This document shows, one piece after another, positions 55,639 to 63,979 of a stretch of DNA of 64,000 bases (the first letter of the stretch is position 1; every line of letters starts with the position of its first letter). The notes under the pieces are model-generated. The model was not told the DNA's origin, made no database searches, and worked only from the letters and a program-made list of their open reading frames with translations. Where the stretch lies: contig NZ_POTC01000002.1 in the NCBI RefSeq assembly GCF_002906255.1, positions 62,001 to 126,000 of the forward strand, in the 5' to 3' direction. The stretch comes from Novacetimonas maltaceti. GTDB lineage: Bacteria > Pseudomonadota > Alphaproteobacteria > Acetobacterales > Acetobacteraceae. The position numbers were made by a program, and so were the translations under genes.

Positions 55639-56868
55639 TCACTCCCCATATTCCGCAAGGGCGGCATCCACGGCACGGCCGGAAACAAGGCCATGCCCCT
55701 CCTGCCGCAGCACCGCCTCCAGCGCGCCAAGCGTGAGCAGCACCTTGTGCTTCGCCGCGTTGTAGCCCATTGCGCCAATGCGCCAGATCCGGCCCTGCAG
55801 CGGACCGAAGGCGGAACCGATCTCGATCTCGAAATCCTCGCGCATGCGCGTGCGCACCTTCTCGCCATCAACGCCTTCGGGGATGTACACCCCCGTCACG
55901 TTGGCCATGCGGTGTTCGTCACTGCCGAACAGCGTCAGCCCCATCGCACGCAGGCCAGCACCCATTGCGCGGCTTGCTGCGGCATGGCGGGCGAAACGCG
56001 CCTCCAGCCCTTCCTCGACCATGATGCGCGCGGCCTCCCGCGCGGCATAGAGCATGCTCGTCGCCTCGGTATGGTGGTTCAGCCGCTTTTCGGACCAGTA
56101 ATCCATGATCATGGCCAGGTCGAAATAGTTCGAGGCGATGCGCGCGCGCGTGCCATCCGTGGTGTTCGCGCTGCGGATCCCGGCCTCCACATGGCGACGC
56201 GACATGATGTATGCGGCGGCACGGTCCGAAATCGTGATGGGCGAGGACCCCGGCGGCCCCCCCATGCATTTCTGCAGGCCGCCCGTCACGATATCCACGC
56301 CCCACCGGTCGGTCGCAACCGGCATCCCGCCCAGCGTCGCCGTCGCATCGACATAGGACAGGACATCATGCCTGCGGCACAGTTCCCCCACCCCGTCGAG
56401 CGGCTGGGCCATGGTGGTGGAGGTATCGCCATGGATGCACGCCAGCACGTTCGGGCGGTGCGCGATGATGCCGTCCTCGATCTGTTTCAGGGTCGCGACC
56501 TCGCCCCACGGGATGTCGATGGTGAAGATCTCCGCGCCGATCCGCTGCGCGATTTCCGACAGCAGCAGCCCGAAGCGTCCCGCCCGCACGATCAGCAGCC
56601 GCGATCCCGGTTCGAGGAGCGAGACCAGCGCCGCCTCGATCCCCGCGCGGGCCGTGCCGTCAACCAGAAGCGTCCAGCGGTTTTCCGTCATGAAGACCGT
56701 ACGGTACAGCGCCATCGTCTGGTTCATGTATTCCGTCATTTCCGGGTCGAACTGCCCCAGCATGTCGGCGGCCATGGCACGCAGCACGCGCGGATGCACG
56801 TTGACAGGCCCCGGCCCCATCAACATGCGCGAGGGGGGGTCAATCTGACCAAAAATGTTCTGTGTCAT
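55639..56868 (-). CDS. (S)-ureidoglycine-glyoxylate aminotransferase
   Basis: This 409-residue class V aminotransferase uses PLP on Lys200 (GGLQKCMGGPPG). It moves the amino group of ureidoglycine to glyoxylate, giving oxalurate and glycine. The N-terminal GPGPVNVHPRVLRAM and the GTARAGIEAALVSLLEPGSRLL segment are typical of this group (PucG/UGXT). Related alanine-glyoxylate aminotransferases share the fold, but the gene's position within a urate operon beside allantoate hydrolase favours ureidoglycine as substrate. It overlaps the upstream gene by one base. Confidence 0.9.
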   Translation of the reverse strand: MTQNIFGQIDPPSRMLMGPGPVNVHPRVLRAMAADMLGQFDPEMTEYMNQTMALYRTVFMTENRWTLLVDGTARAGIEAALVSLLEPGSRLLIVRAGRFGLLLSEIAQRIGAEIFTIDIPWGEVATLKQIEDGIIAHRPNVLACIHGDTSTTMAQPLDGVGELCRRHDVLSYVDATATLGGMPVATDRWGVDIVTGGLQKCMGGPPGSSPITISDRAAAYIMSRRHVEAGIRSANTTDGTRARIASNYFDLAMIMDYWSEKRLNHHTEATSMLYAAREAARIMVEEGLEARFARHAAASRAMGAGLRAMGLTLFGSDEHRMANVTGVYIPEGVDGEKVRTRMREDFEIEIGSAFGPLQGRIWRIGAMGYNAAKHKVLLTLGALEAVLRQEGHGLVSGRAVDAALAEYGE

Positions 56869-58136
56869 CAGGAACGTCTTTCAAAAAGGCACACGAAATC
56901 CGTCAGCGCGCGCAGGGCGACCTCCACATCCGCCGCCGTCACGGCCTCGGCGGGATTGTGGCTGATGCCCTTTTCACAACGGATGAACAGCATGGAGACG
57001 GGGGCAAGGTGCGCCATGACCATCGCATCATGGCCCGCGCCACTGACCAGCACGCGCGCGGGCGTCCCGGTCACGTCCGCCACCGCCTGTTCCATCAGGC
57101 CGGTCAGGCGCGCATCGCACGGGGTGGCGTCAAGGTCCTGCTGCAACGTCACGTCAAGGATGATGTCGCGCCGCGCCGCAATCTGGCGGATGCCGTCGAT
57201 GATCTCCCGCGCGGCCGCATCGCGCACCGCATTGGTGCCCGCGCGGACATCGATGGTGAACATCACGTCGCCGGGCACCACATTGGCCGCACCGGGCTGC
57301 ACCTCCAGCCGTCCCACCGTCGCGACAAGGTCGGCAGGCCCGTTGCGGCCGACCCGCTCCACCGTGCCGATCGCCTCCGCCGCAGCCGCCAGCGCATCGC
57401 GGCGCAGGTGCATGGCGATCGTGCCCGCATGCCCCGCCATCCCCTGCATCGTCACGCGGTAACGGTGCTGCGCCGCAATCGCGCTGACCACGCCCACGGC
57501 GCGGCCTTCGGCCTCCAGCACGGGGCCCTGCTCGATATGCGCCTCGACATAGGCCAGCACGCGGCCGGGGGCGATCCGGGCCTCGTCGATCGCGGCAAGG
57601 TCGAGGCCGAATTCCGCCAGCGCTTCGGCCAGCGTGATCCCGTCGCGGTCGGCCATCGACAGGTCGAACCCGTCACGCACCCCCGCCACCGTGCGCGAAG
57701 TCAGCATGGCGGCGGGAAAGCGCGAGCCTTCCTCATCCCCGAACCCGATGACCTCGAGCGCGAAGGGAAAGCGCCGCCCTGCCCGCGCGAAGCTGGCGAC
57801 CACCTCGATCCCGAGGATCACGCCCAGCATCCCGTCGTAACGCCCGCCATCGCGCACGCTGTCCACATGCGACCCGATCAGCAGCGATGGCGCGTCCGCT
57901 GTCGTGCCTTCGTACCGTCCGACCACATTCCCCACGGCGTCAACGCGCACGGACATGCCCGCGTCATCCATCCACCCTGCGATCCGGTCCAGCGTCGCGC
58001 GGTATCCCGCGCCAAGGTAGGGACGGAACAACCCGTCCGCATCATCGGAATAGGGCGCGGATCCCAGCAGGTCACACCGCGCCAGCGCACGCTGCCCCGA
58101 AGGGGGCGGGGCGGAAATCGGCTGCAATCCTACCAT
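56868..58136 (-). CDS. allC: Allantoate amidohydrolase (M20/AllC family)
   Basis: The 422-residue binuclear metal hydrolase removes ammonia and CO2 from allantoate to give ureidoglycine. Metal-binding motifs are visible: SHVDSVRDGGRYDGMLG, the EEGSRFPAAML pair of glutamates, HIEQGPVLE and the late SGAGHDAMVM. Members of this family also hydrolyse ureidoglycolate or N-carbamoyl amino acids. The neighbouring PuuE (upstream step) and aminotransferase (downstream step) favour allantoate. It overlaps hpxW upstream by 7 bases. Confidence 0.87.
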   Translation of the reverse strand: MVGLQPISAPPPSGQRALARCDLLGSAPYSDDADGLFRPYLGAGYRATLDRIAGWMDDAGMSVRVDAVGNVVGRYEGTTADAPSLLIGSHVDSVRDGGRYDGMLGVILGIEVVASFARAGRRFPFALEVIGFGDEEGSRFPAAMLTSRTVAGVRDGFDLSMADRDGITLAEALAEFGLDLAAIDEARIAPGRVLAYVEAHIEQGPVLEAEGRAVGVVSAIAAQHRYRVTMQGMAGHAGTIAMHLRRDALAAAAEAIGTVERVGRNGPADLVATVGRLEVQPGAANVVPGDVMFTIDVRAGTNAVRDAAAREIIDGIRQIAARRDIILDVTLQQDLDATPCDARLTGLMEQAVADVTGTPARVLVSGAGHDAMVMAHLAPVSMLFIRCEKGISHNPAEAVTAADVEVALRALTDFVCLFERRS

Positions 58137-59731
58137 GCTGCGACTCCCCCGTCGCTGCGCGGGTCGGTGGCCCCTTCGATCAGGCCGGTCTTTTCATGGC
58201 GCACCAGCGCGCCCGCATGCCCCATGGTGGAGGTGAACGGCCCCATCCGCTCCATCTGATGGCCCGCCGCCTGCATGCGCGCGATCAGTTCGGGGTCAAA
58301 GCGATCCTCGTATTTCAGGCTGACGCTTTCCTCCCCCCATGTCCGGCCCAGCAGCCAGCGTGGCGCGGTGACCGCGCGCTGCAATGGCACGCCATAACAG
58401 GCATAACGGGTGAAGACGGCCGCCTGCGTCTGCGGCTGCCCCTCCCCCCCCATGGTGCCATAGACCATGGTCCGCCCGTCATCGAGGCGCGCGCCAGCGG
58501 GATTGAGGGTATGGAACGGCTTGCGCCCCGGACGCAGGCCATTCCACCCGTCAGGGTCCATGCCGAAACTGGTACCGCGATTCTGCCACACCACGCCGGT
58601 GCGCGGCAGGACGACGCCCGACCCGCATTCGAAATACAGGCTCTGGATCATGCTGACGGCCAGCCCGTCGGAATCGATCACGCCCAGCCATACCGTATCC
58701 CCCGCCTGCGACGGATGGGGCCACGGGGCCGCGCGCTGCGGGTCGATGGAGGCCGCCATGCGGTCCAGCGCGCCCGCATCGTCAAGGATATCCTGCGCCT
58801 GCACCGTCATCAGCGCCGGGTCGCCCACATGCGTGTCACGATAGCGGAAGGCAAGCTTCGTCGCCTCCACCAGCGTGTGCATGTAGTCATAGCTGTCCAC
58901 CTTCGCCGCGCGCAGGCGGTCGAACAGCGACAGGATCAGCAGCGAGGCCACGCCCTGCGTCGGCGGCGCGACGTTGTAAAGGTCCGCGCCACGGATGCGC
59001 GCATGCAGCGCGGGCTGGTGCACGGCGCGATGCGACTGCAGATCCGACAGCGCAAGCGGACTGCCCAGCGCCGCAAGGTCGGCGGCAAGGTCGGCGGCAA
59101 TGCGCCCGCGATAGAAACTGTCCAGCCCCTCATCCGCGAGCACGCGCAGCGTGCGGGCAAGGCGCGGGTTGTGCAGGATGTCGCCCGCATGCGGCAGGCG
59201 GCCTGCCGGCATGAACTGATCGGCGAAACCGGGAACGGCACGCAGTTCATCAACCTTGGCGCGCGTGATGTCCGCGGCCCCGGCCGTAACCGGCACGCCC
59301 TGTTCGGCGTAATAGATCGCATCCGCCAGGATCCGGCCCAGCGGCAGGCCGGGCTGGATCGCGTGGCTCCATGACAGGGCCATGTCCCACCCGGACACCG
59401 TGCCCGCGACCGTGTTCGCCGCAAGCGGCCCACGCCACGGGATACGGTCCAGCCCGGCATTGCGGTAGAATGCGACATCGGCCTTCATGGCCGCGGCCCC
59501 GCTGGCGTCGATGCTTTCCGCGCGCCCGTCCGGCCACAGCGTCAGCCAGAACGCATCACCGCCAATGCCCGTCATGTGCGGGTAGACCACCGCCAGCGCC
59601 GCCGCCGTGGCGACGGCGGCCTCGATCGCCGTGCCCCCGGCCTTGAGGATGTCCAGCCCCGCCTGACTGGCGAGGTGATGGGGCGATGTCACCATCCCCC
59701 GGCAGGAGCGCGGCGTGTTGAGCATGGTCAC
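58130..59731 (-). CDS. hpxW: Gamma-glutamyltransferase-family Ntn hydrolase, probable oxamate amidohydrolase (HpxW-like)
   Basis: The 533-residue protein has the gamma-glutamyltransferase fold, with autocleavage and nucleophile at Thr346 in AGDTVWLGVIDSDGLAVS, where true GGTs have a TTH-type motif. No signal peptide is seen, unlike periplasmic GGT. In Klebsiella, HpxW of this family hydrolyses oxamate to oxalate and ammonia in purine breakdown. The start FMVTSPHHLASQAGLDIL-like segment (SCRGMVTSPHHLASQAGLDI) and GGEGQPQTQAAVF fit that subgroup. Its place between allantoate hydrolase and an AtzE-type amidase supports a role in this pathway. Confidence 0.8.
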   Translation of the reverse strand: MTMLNTPRSCRGMVTSPHHLASQAGLDILKAGGTAIEAAVATAAALAVVYPHMTGIGGDAFWLTLWPDGRAESIDASGAAAMKADVAFYRNAGLDRIPWRGPLAANTVAGTVSGWDMALSWSHAIQPGLPLGRILADAIYYAEQGVPVTAGAADITRAKVDELRAVPGFADQFMPAGRLPHAGDILHNPRLARTLRVLADEGLDSFYRGRIAADLAADLAALGSPLALSDLQSHRAVHQPALHARIRGADLYNVAPPTQGVASLLILSLFDRLRAAKVDSYDYMHTLVEATKLAFRYRDTHVGDPALMTVQAQDILDDAGALDRMAASIDPQRAAPWPHPSQAGDTVWLGVIDSDGLAVSMIQSLYFECGSGVVLPRTGVVWQNRGTSFGMDPDGWNGLRPGRKPFHTLNPAGARLDDGRTMVYGTMGGEGQPQTQAAVFTRYACYGVPLQRAVTAPRWLLGRTWGEESVSLKYEDRFDPELIARMQAAGHQMERMGPFTSTMGHAGALVRHEKTGLIEGATDPRSDGGVAAW

Positions 59732-61098
59732 TTACTCCCCATGGTCAGCGGCGTGCAGCGGGCCAGTCCCGCGCGTTGCAGTTCCGCCGCCACGGCGAAC
59801 AGGGCGGCCTCCGCCCCCGGCGCGCCGATCAGTTGCAGCCCCAGCGGCAGGCCCGACGGGTGCGCCAGCGGCGCGGACAGCACCGGCACGCCTGCAAGGC
59901 TGATGGGCTGGGTGAACAGGCCAAGGTTGGCACGGGCCGAGACCTCGCGCCCCTCCACCATGATGGTCGGCTGGTCGATGCGCGGCGCGGGGCCGACGGT
60001 TGCGGGTGCGACCAGAACGTCATGCTGGCTGAACAGTTCGTGGATGCGCGTACGGAACCAGCTACGGAAACGCTGCGCCTGCACCAGCGTGGCTGACGGC
60101 AGCATCGCGCCCGCCATCAGGCGGCTGCGCGTGGCGGGGTCGTACTGCATTGCGCGCTGGCGCAGACGGGCGAGGTGCAGGCTGCCGCCTTCGGCCGCGG
60201 TGATCAGGAAGGAGGCGGCACGCGCACGCGCGGCCTCGGGCAGTTCGATGACCGTCGTGCTGTTGAGATGGCGCATCACTTCGTCAATGGCGGCAACGAA
60301 ACCGGCGTCGATATTCCGCGCGAACCATCCGCCAAGCCGCGCGATCCGCAGCGACGCGACATCGGGCAGCGCATCGGGCGCGCGGCCGTCCATGACCGCG
60401 AACACGGCGCGCAGGTCTTCAACCGTATCGGCCATTGGCCCCACGACATCGAGGCTGGCGGCAAACGGATAGGCCCCGTCACGCGGCAGGCGGCCGAATG
60501 TCGGCTTCAGCCCCCACACGCCGCACAGTGCTGCGGGCAGGCGGATGGAGCCATTGGTGTCCGACCCCAGCGTAAACGGCATCAGGCCCGCCGCGACCGC
60601 CGCCGCCGAACCACCCGACGACCCACCGGCAAGGCAGGCGGGGTCATGCGGGTTGCGCGTCGTGCCGGTATGCGCGTTCTCGGTGGAGAAGCCGTAGGCG
60701 AACTCGTCCATGTTCAGGCTGGCCACCGCGATCGCGCCCTGCGCCTGAAGGCGCGCGACGACGGTTGCATCGCGTGTTGCAGGCGGATTGCCGCGCAGGA
60801 CGAGGGAACCCGCCGTCGTCACCTCGCCCGCGATGTCGAACAGGTCCTTGACCCCGAACGGAACACCCGCCAGCACGCCGGGGTCCTCCCCCCGGGCGAT
60901 GCGCTGGTCGATGCCTTCGGCACGCGCCACGGCGGCGGGGCCGAAGATGCGCGTGACACTGTTGAAGCGGGTGTCGCGTGCCTCCATGTCGGCAATGACG
61001 CCGGTGATGACGGAAACCGCGCTGCGCCGTCCGGCGCGCACGTCCTGCGCGATCTGCAGCGCCGTGCCCGGATGCTGCGTGTCATGTGCCTGCGTCAC
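59728..61098 (-). CDS. AtzE/HpxY-like amidase-signature hydrolase
   Basis: The 456-residue amidase has the Ser-cisSer-Lys triad: Lys84 in GVPFGVKDLFD, the cis-Ser in GGSSGGSAAAVAAG (about residue 160) and the nucleophile Ser184 in SDTNGSIRLPAALCGVWGLKPTFGR. It resembles AtzE, the 1-carboxybiuret hydrolase of cyanuric acid breakdown, and HpxY of the purine cluster. AtzE needs the small protein AtzG, and an AtzG-like gene overlaps its start here by 4 bases. The likely substrate in this context is oxalurate, by structural analogy; that is inference. Confidence 0.83.
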   Translation of the reverse strand: MTQAHDTQHPGTALQIAQDVRAGRRSAVSVITGVIADMEARDTRFNSVTRIFGPAAVARAEGIDQRIARGEDPGVLAGVPFGVKDLFDIAGEVTTAGSLVLRGNPPATRDATVVARLQAQGAIAVASLNMDEFAYGFSTENAHTGTTRNPHDPACLAGGSSGGSAAAVAAGLMPFTLGSDTNGSIRLPAALCGVWGLKPTFGRLPRDGAYPFAASLDVVGPMADTVEDLRAVFAVMDGRAPDALPDVASLRIARLGGWFARNIDAGFVAAIDEVMRHLNSTTVIELPEAARARAASFLITAAEGGSLHLARLRQRAMQYDPATRSRLMAGAMLPSATLVQAQRFRSWFRTRIHELFSQHDVLVAPATVGPAPRIDQPTIMVEGREVSARANLGLFTQPISLAGVPVLSAPLAHPSGLPLGLQLIGAPGAEAALFAVAAELQRAGLARCTPLTMGSK

Positions 61099-61325
61099 GG
61101 GATGTACTCCCCGGCCGGTTCACACGTATCGGGCAGGACAAAACCATTCAGCAGGTCGGCATATCCCTGCAGCAGCGCGGCATTCGCGGCCACGTCGTTC
61201 ATGCAGGCGGCCGGGACGCCCAGCCCGATGCAGCGCGCGGCCTGGACCACTGGAAAGATGTCATCGCCGCCCTGCGCCACCGGCATCGGTGGTGGCACCG
61301 CATCGTCATTCATGGGGCTGCTCAT
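61095..61325 (-). CDS. AtzG/HpxX-like small subunit (DUF4089)
   Basis: The 76-residue product matches the AtzG-like (DUF4089) group of small subunits that bind AtzE-type amidases. A helical C-terminal half carries the family look: CIGLGVPAACMNDVAANAALLQGYADLLNGFVLPD. The N-terminal 25 residues are Pro/Met-rich. It overlaps the AtzE-type gene by 4 bases and starts 42 bases after the flavoprotein gene. Coupling with AtzE is as in Pseudomonas ADP, where the two form a complex. Confidence 0.82.
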   Translation of the reverse strand: MSSPMNDDAVPPPMPVAQGGDDIFPVVQAARCIGLGVPAACMNDVAANAALLQGYADLLNGFVLPDTCEPAGEYIP

Positions 61326-61367
61326 GCGCTTCGTCTCCCGGAGCTTTGTGTCGTTTACCGACTTCTT

Positions 61368-62834
61368 TTAGACGGGATCACATGCAGGGGGGTCAAGGCT
61401 GATCAGTTCGGGGGTGTCATACGACAGCAGGCTGTCAAGATGGGCCTGCCCGTCCGCGACATACAGGTCGCGCCCGATCCCCTGGGCAAGGCGTTCGACA
61501 CCAAAGCGCATGCCGCTGATGGAGGCGCCCGAAAGGCCCATGCTCGGCGTGGCGGAGAAGGTGAAGTTGTGGATGTTCGCCAGCATCGGCGCCAGCGGGT
61601 CCGCCGGGTCGCGCGCGACGAACTGGTACCGCTCCCCAAGGTAGGGATAGCTGCCCAGAACCTCGCTTTCCTCGCCCGCGGGCGGGGTATAGCGCTCCCC
61701 CCACAGGGCCACGGCATGCGCGAACGAACGGGTTTCGGGACGGCGTGACAGGTCCACGGCAAAGCCGGTGCCGATGATGACGAAATCGAACGCCATCTCC
61801 CCCTTTGGGGTCTGCACCACGACCTCGTCCCCGCGCATGGATACGCCCTGCCACGGACAGCCGGTGTGATAGGCGAAATTCGCATGCCTGCGGCAACGCC
61901 AGAACGTATCCTGCGGCGGTGGCTGGTTCAGTTCGAAGATGCGCCGCATGAAGCCCCAGCGCAGCCGGTCCTCCAGCGCGCAGAAATAGGCGAGGAAGCC
62001 CGTGTTCTCCATCCAGCGGTACGGGTTGATGGAGGGGATTTCCTTACGGCGCAGGCACAGCGTGACCGACGCCGCCCCGGCCTCAAGCGCGGTGGCGGCA
62101 TTGTCGAAGGCCGAGGCCCCCGCACCCAGCACGCCCACGCGCCGGCCCTTCAGGGCCGCGAAATCAATGGATTCGGATGTATGGGCGAAGCGGTCGCGCG
62201 GCAGGCTGTCGCGGATGAAGGCGGGCACATGCCATTCGCCACATCCCTCGATCCCGGTCGCAAGCACCAGTTTGCGCGCGTAATGGACCTGCTGTTCCCC
62301 GGCCGCGTTACGGAACGACAGGCGCAGCAGCCCGTCTTCCCACGTCACCCCTTCGAACGCATGGTCGTTGGCGACCGGCAGGTCGAGGATGTCGCGATAC
62401 CAGTCCAGGTAGGCCTGCCAGTCCTGGCGCGGGATCTTGTCGAGCTTTTCCCACGCCTGCACGCCATAACGGGCCTCGAACCAGGCGCGCGGCGTCAGGC
62501 TGGGCACGCCAAGGTCGGGGCCGGTGACATATTTGGGCGTGCGCAGGGTGATCATGCGCGCGAACGTGACCCATGGCCCCTCGCCGCCGCGCGGGGCACG
62601 GTCGAACACCTGCACGTTGTCGATGCTGCCGCGCTTGAGCGCGAACGCGGTGGCAAGCCCCCCCTGCCCCGCGCCGATGATCGCGACATCAAGCACCCGC
62701 CGCCCGTCATGATAGCGCGCAGGCACCCATTCACGCCGGGGATAGCCGATGATCCCGAGGTCACGCCGCACGGCCCTGCCGAGCGCGCCAAGACCATCGC
62801 GTGCATCCGTGCCGTCATGTCCGTGCATCGTCAT
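61368..62834 (-). CDS. FAD-dependent monooxygenase-like protein, candidate urate-pathway oxidase
   Basis: The 488-residue flavoprotein has an N-terminal FAD-binding motif (VAIIGAGQGGLATAFAL, glycines at 54-59) and a second nucleotide-binding motif GVLGAGASAFDNAATALEAG for NAD(P)H. Just before the second lies RFAHTSESIDF, resembling the class B FMO fingerprint. It is not a class A flavoprotein like HpxO or HpyO. It is the first structural gene after the LysR gene in the urate operon, and no other urate oxidase is visible, so it is a candidate for the first step. It could equally act on another N- or S-containing compound. Confidence 0.75.
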   Translation of the reverse strand: MTMHGHDGTDARDGLGALGRAVRRDLGIIGYPRREWVPARYHDGRRVLDVAIIGAGQGGLATAFALKRGSIDNVQVFDRAPRGGEGPWVTFARMITLRTPKYVTGPDLGVPSLTPRAWFEARYGVQAWEKLDKIPRQDWQAYLDWYRDILDLPVANDHAFEGVTWEDGLLRLSFRNAAGEQQVHYARKLVLATGIEGCGEWHVPAFIRDSLPRDRFAHTSESIDFAALKGRRVGVLGAGASAFDNAATALEAGAASVTLCLRRKEIPSINPYRWMENTGFLAYFCALEDRLRWGFMRRIFELNQPPPQDTFWRCRRHANFAYHTGCPWQGVSMRGDEVVVQTPKGEMAFDFVIIGTGFAVDLSRRPETRSFAHAVALWGERYTPPAGEESEVLGSYPYLGERYQFVARDPADPLAPMLANIHNFTFSATPSMGLSGASISGMRFGVERLAQGIGRDLYVADGQAHLDSLLSYDTPELISLDPPACDPV

Positions 62835-62877
62835 CTGCCTGTCCCACTGTCATTCGCGTCGTTACCGATGCAGCGGC

Positions 62878-62899
62878 CATGGCGTCCCCCGACGCCATG
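62878..62899. repeat. 9-bp perfect inverted repeat in lysR-flavoprotein gap
   Basis: CATGGCGTC (62878-62886) and GACGCCATG (62891-62899) are perfect inverted repeats around CCCC, giving a stable hairpin 44 bases upstream of the flavoprotein start. It may be a leader hairpin or protein-binding site. Confidence 0.5.
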
Positions 62900-62967
62900 A
62901 TAGGCTGTCCCCCCAACCGCACCGTTGATGCAACAGTGTAATCAGGCGGGCAGGTGTTTCGTCCAGT

Positions 62968-63002
62968 AGAATGATTTGACCATTCTGTTTCCTAAAACAG
63001 AA
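62968..63002. promoter_or_regulatory. Overlapping inverted repeats, candidate operator of the urate operon
   Basis: AGAATG and CATTCT are perfect inverted repeats around 7 bases (62968-62986). TTCTGTTT and AAACAGAA are perfect inverted repeats around CCTA (62983-63002). The two overlap and stand between the LysR gene and the first structural gene, where a LysR-type regulator would be expected to bind. A third, imperfect repeat lies at 62920-62938. Confidence 0.45.
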
Positions 63003-63022
63003 CAGCAGACCGGAACAGGCGC

Positions 63023-63979
63023 TTACAGCACCTGCTCGTCCCCCACCCCCTGGATGCGGCGCAGTTCCTGGCGCAACTCCTCGATCACCGTTTCCAGCAA
63101 CGGCGGCAGCCAGCGCGATTCCCGCACATAGACGCCAAGGTCCGTCACCGCGCGCGTATCGCGCAGCGGCACATGGCACAGGCGTTCATGCCCGGCCTGC
63201 ATTTCCACCGCCAGCGGCGACTGGAACGCAAGGCCGCTGCCGGCGGCGACCATGCGGTTGGTCAGTTCGATGGACCCCGTATGCAGCACGACATGCAGGT
63301 GTTCGTGCCACGGGCGCAGCATCGGTTCCATGACACGGTACAGCGACAGGGTGCGCGTCGGCAGGATCAGGCGGTGGCGGACGCACTCCTCGATCGTGAC
63401 GGTGCGCAGGTGCGCGACGGGGTGGTCGGGGCGCACCACCGCGCCGACCGGGAAATGCGCCACCGCGACACGGCGCAGGTCGGGATACAGCGCCAGCGAA
63501 AACGCGATGCCAAGATCGACGCTGCCATCCTGCAGGGCGGAGACGATATTCTTGGGCGAGCCGATTTCCACATTGAGGTCCACGGCCGGATACATCCGCG
63601 TGATCCGTTCAAGCAGTGGCGGCAGGAGTTGCCCTGTCACGCCCTCCACCGCCATGATCCGCAACCGCCCGTCCTGCCGGCCGGACAGGGCGTTGATCTG
63701 CTCCTCCGTGCGGGCGGCGTCCTGCATGACGGTGACGATGTGCCGCGCCATGATGCGTCCCACCTCCGTCAGGACCATGCCTTCGGGCAGGCGGTCGAAC
63801 AGCGGCGCGCCCACCTCCGCCTCCATCTGCGCCAGTTGCCGGGTCAGGGCGGAGGGCGTGACGTTCAGGCGGCGCGCGGCCTCGCGGATGGAACGGCATT
63901 CGCGCACGGCGTTGAAATAGGAAATCCCCCGCGCGTGCAGGCGCATCATGCGCGGGGTACGCAGGAGGGGCTCACTCAT
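63023..63979 (-). CDS. LysR-family transcriptional regulator
   Basis: The 318-residue protein has an N-terminal winged helix-turn-helix (about 17-75: ISYFNAVRECRSIREAARRLNVTPSALTRQLAQMEAEVGAPLFDRL), a linker helix, and a two-lobed effector-binding domain from about residue 100. It stands at the 5' end of the urate operon on the same strand, with inverted repeats in the 188-base gap before the first structural gene. It is therefore the likely regulator, with a purine or ureide as ligand. The start ATG 63979 lies 21 bases from the window end. Confidence 0.9.
   Translation of the reverse strand: MSEPLLRTPRMMRLHARGISYFNAVRECRSIREAARRLNVTPSALTRQLAQMEAEVGAPLFDRLPEGMVLTEVGRIMARHIVTVMQDAARTEEQINALSGRQDGRLRIMAVEGVTGQLLPPLLERITRMYPAVDLNVEIGSPKNIVSALQDGSVDLGIAFSLALYPDLRRVAVAHFPVGAVVRPDHPVAHLRTVTIEECVRHRLILPTRTLSLYRVMEPMLRPWHEHLHVVLHTGSIELTNRMVAAGSGLAFQSPLAVEMQAGHERLCHVPLRDTRAVTDLGVYVRESRWLPPLLETVIEELRQELRRIQGVGDEQVL

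Noticed and set aside
58130-59731. Classical periplasmic gamma-glutamyltranspeptidase
   Set aside because: No signal peptide, a DTVW rather than TTH nucleophile context, and a position inside a purine operon; HpxW-type is a better fit.
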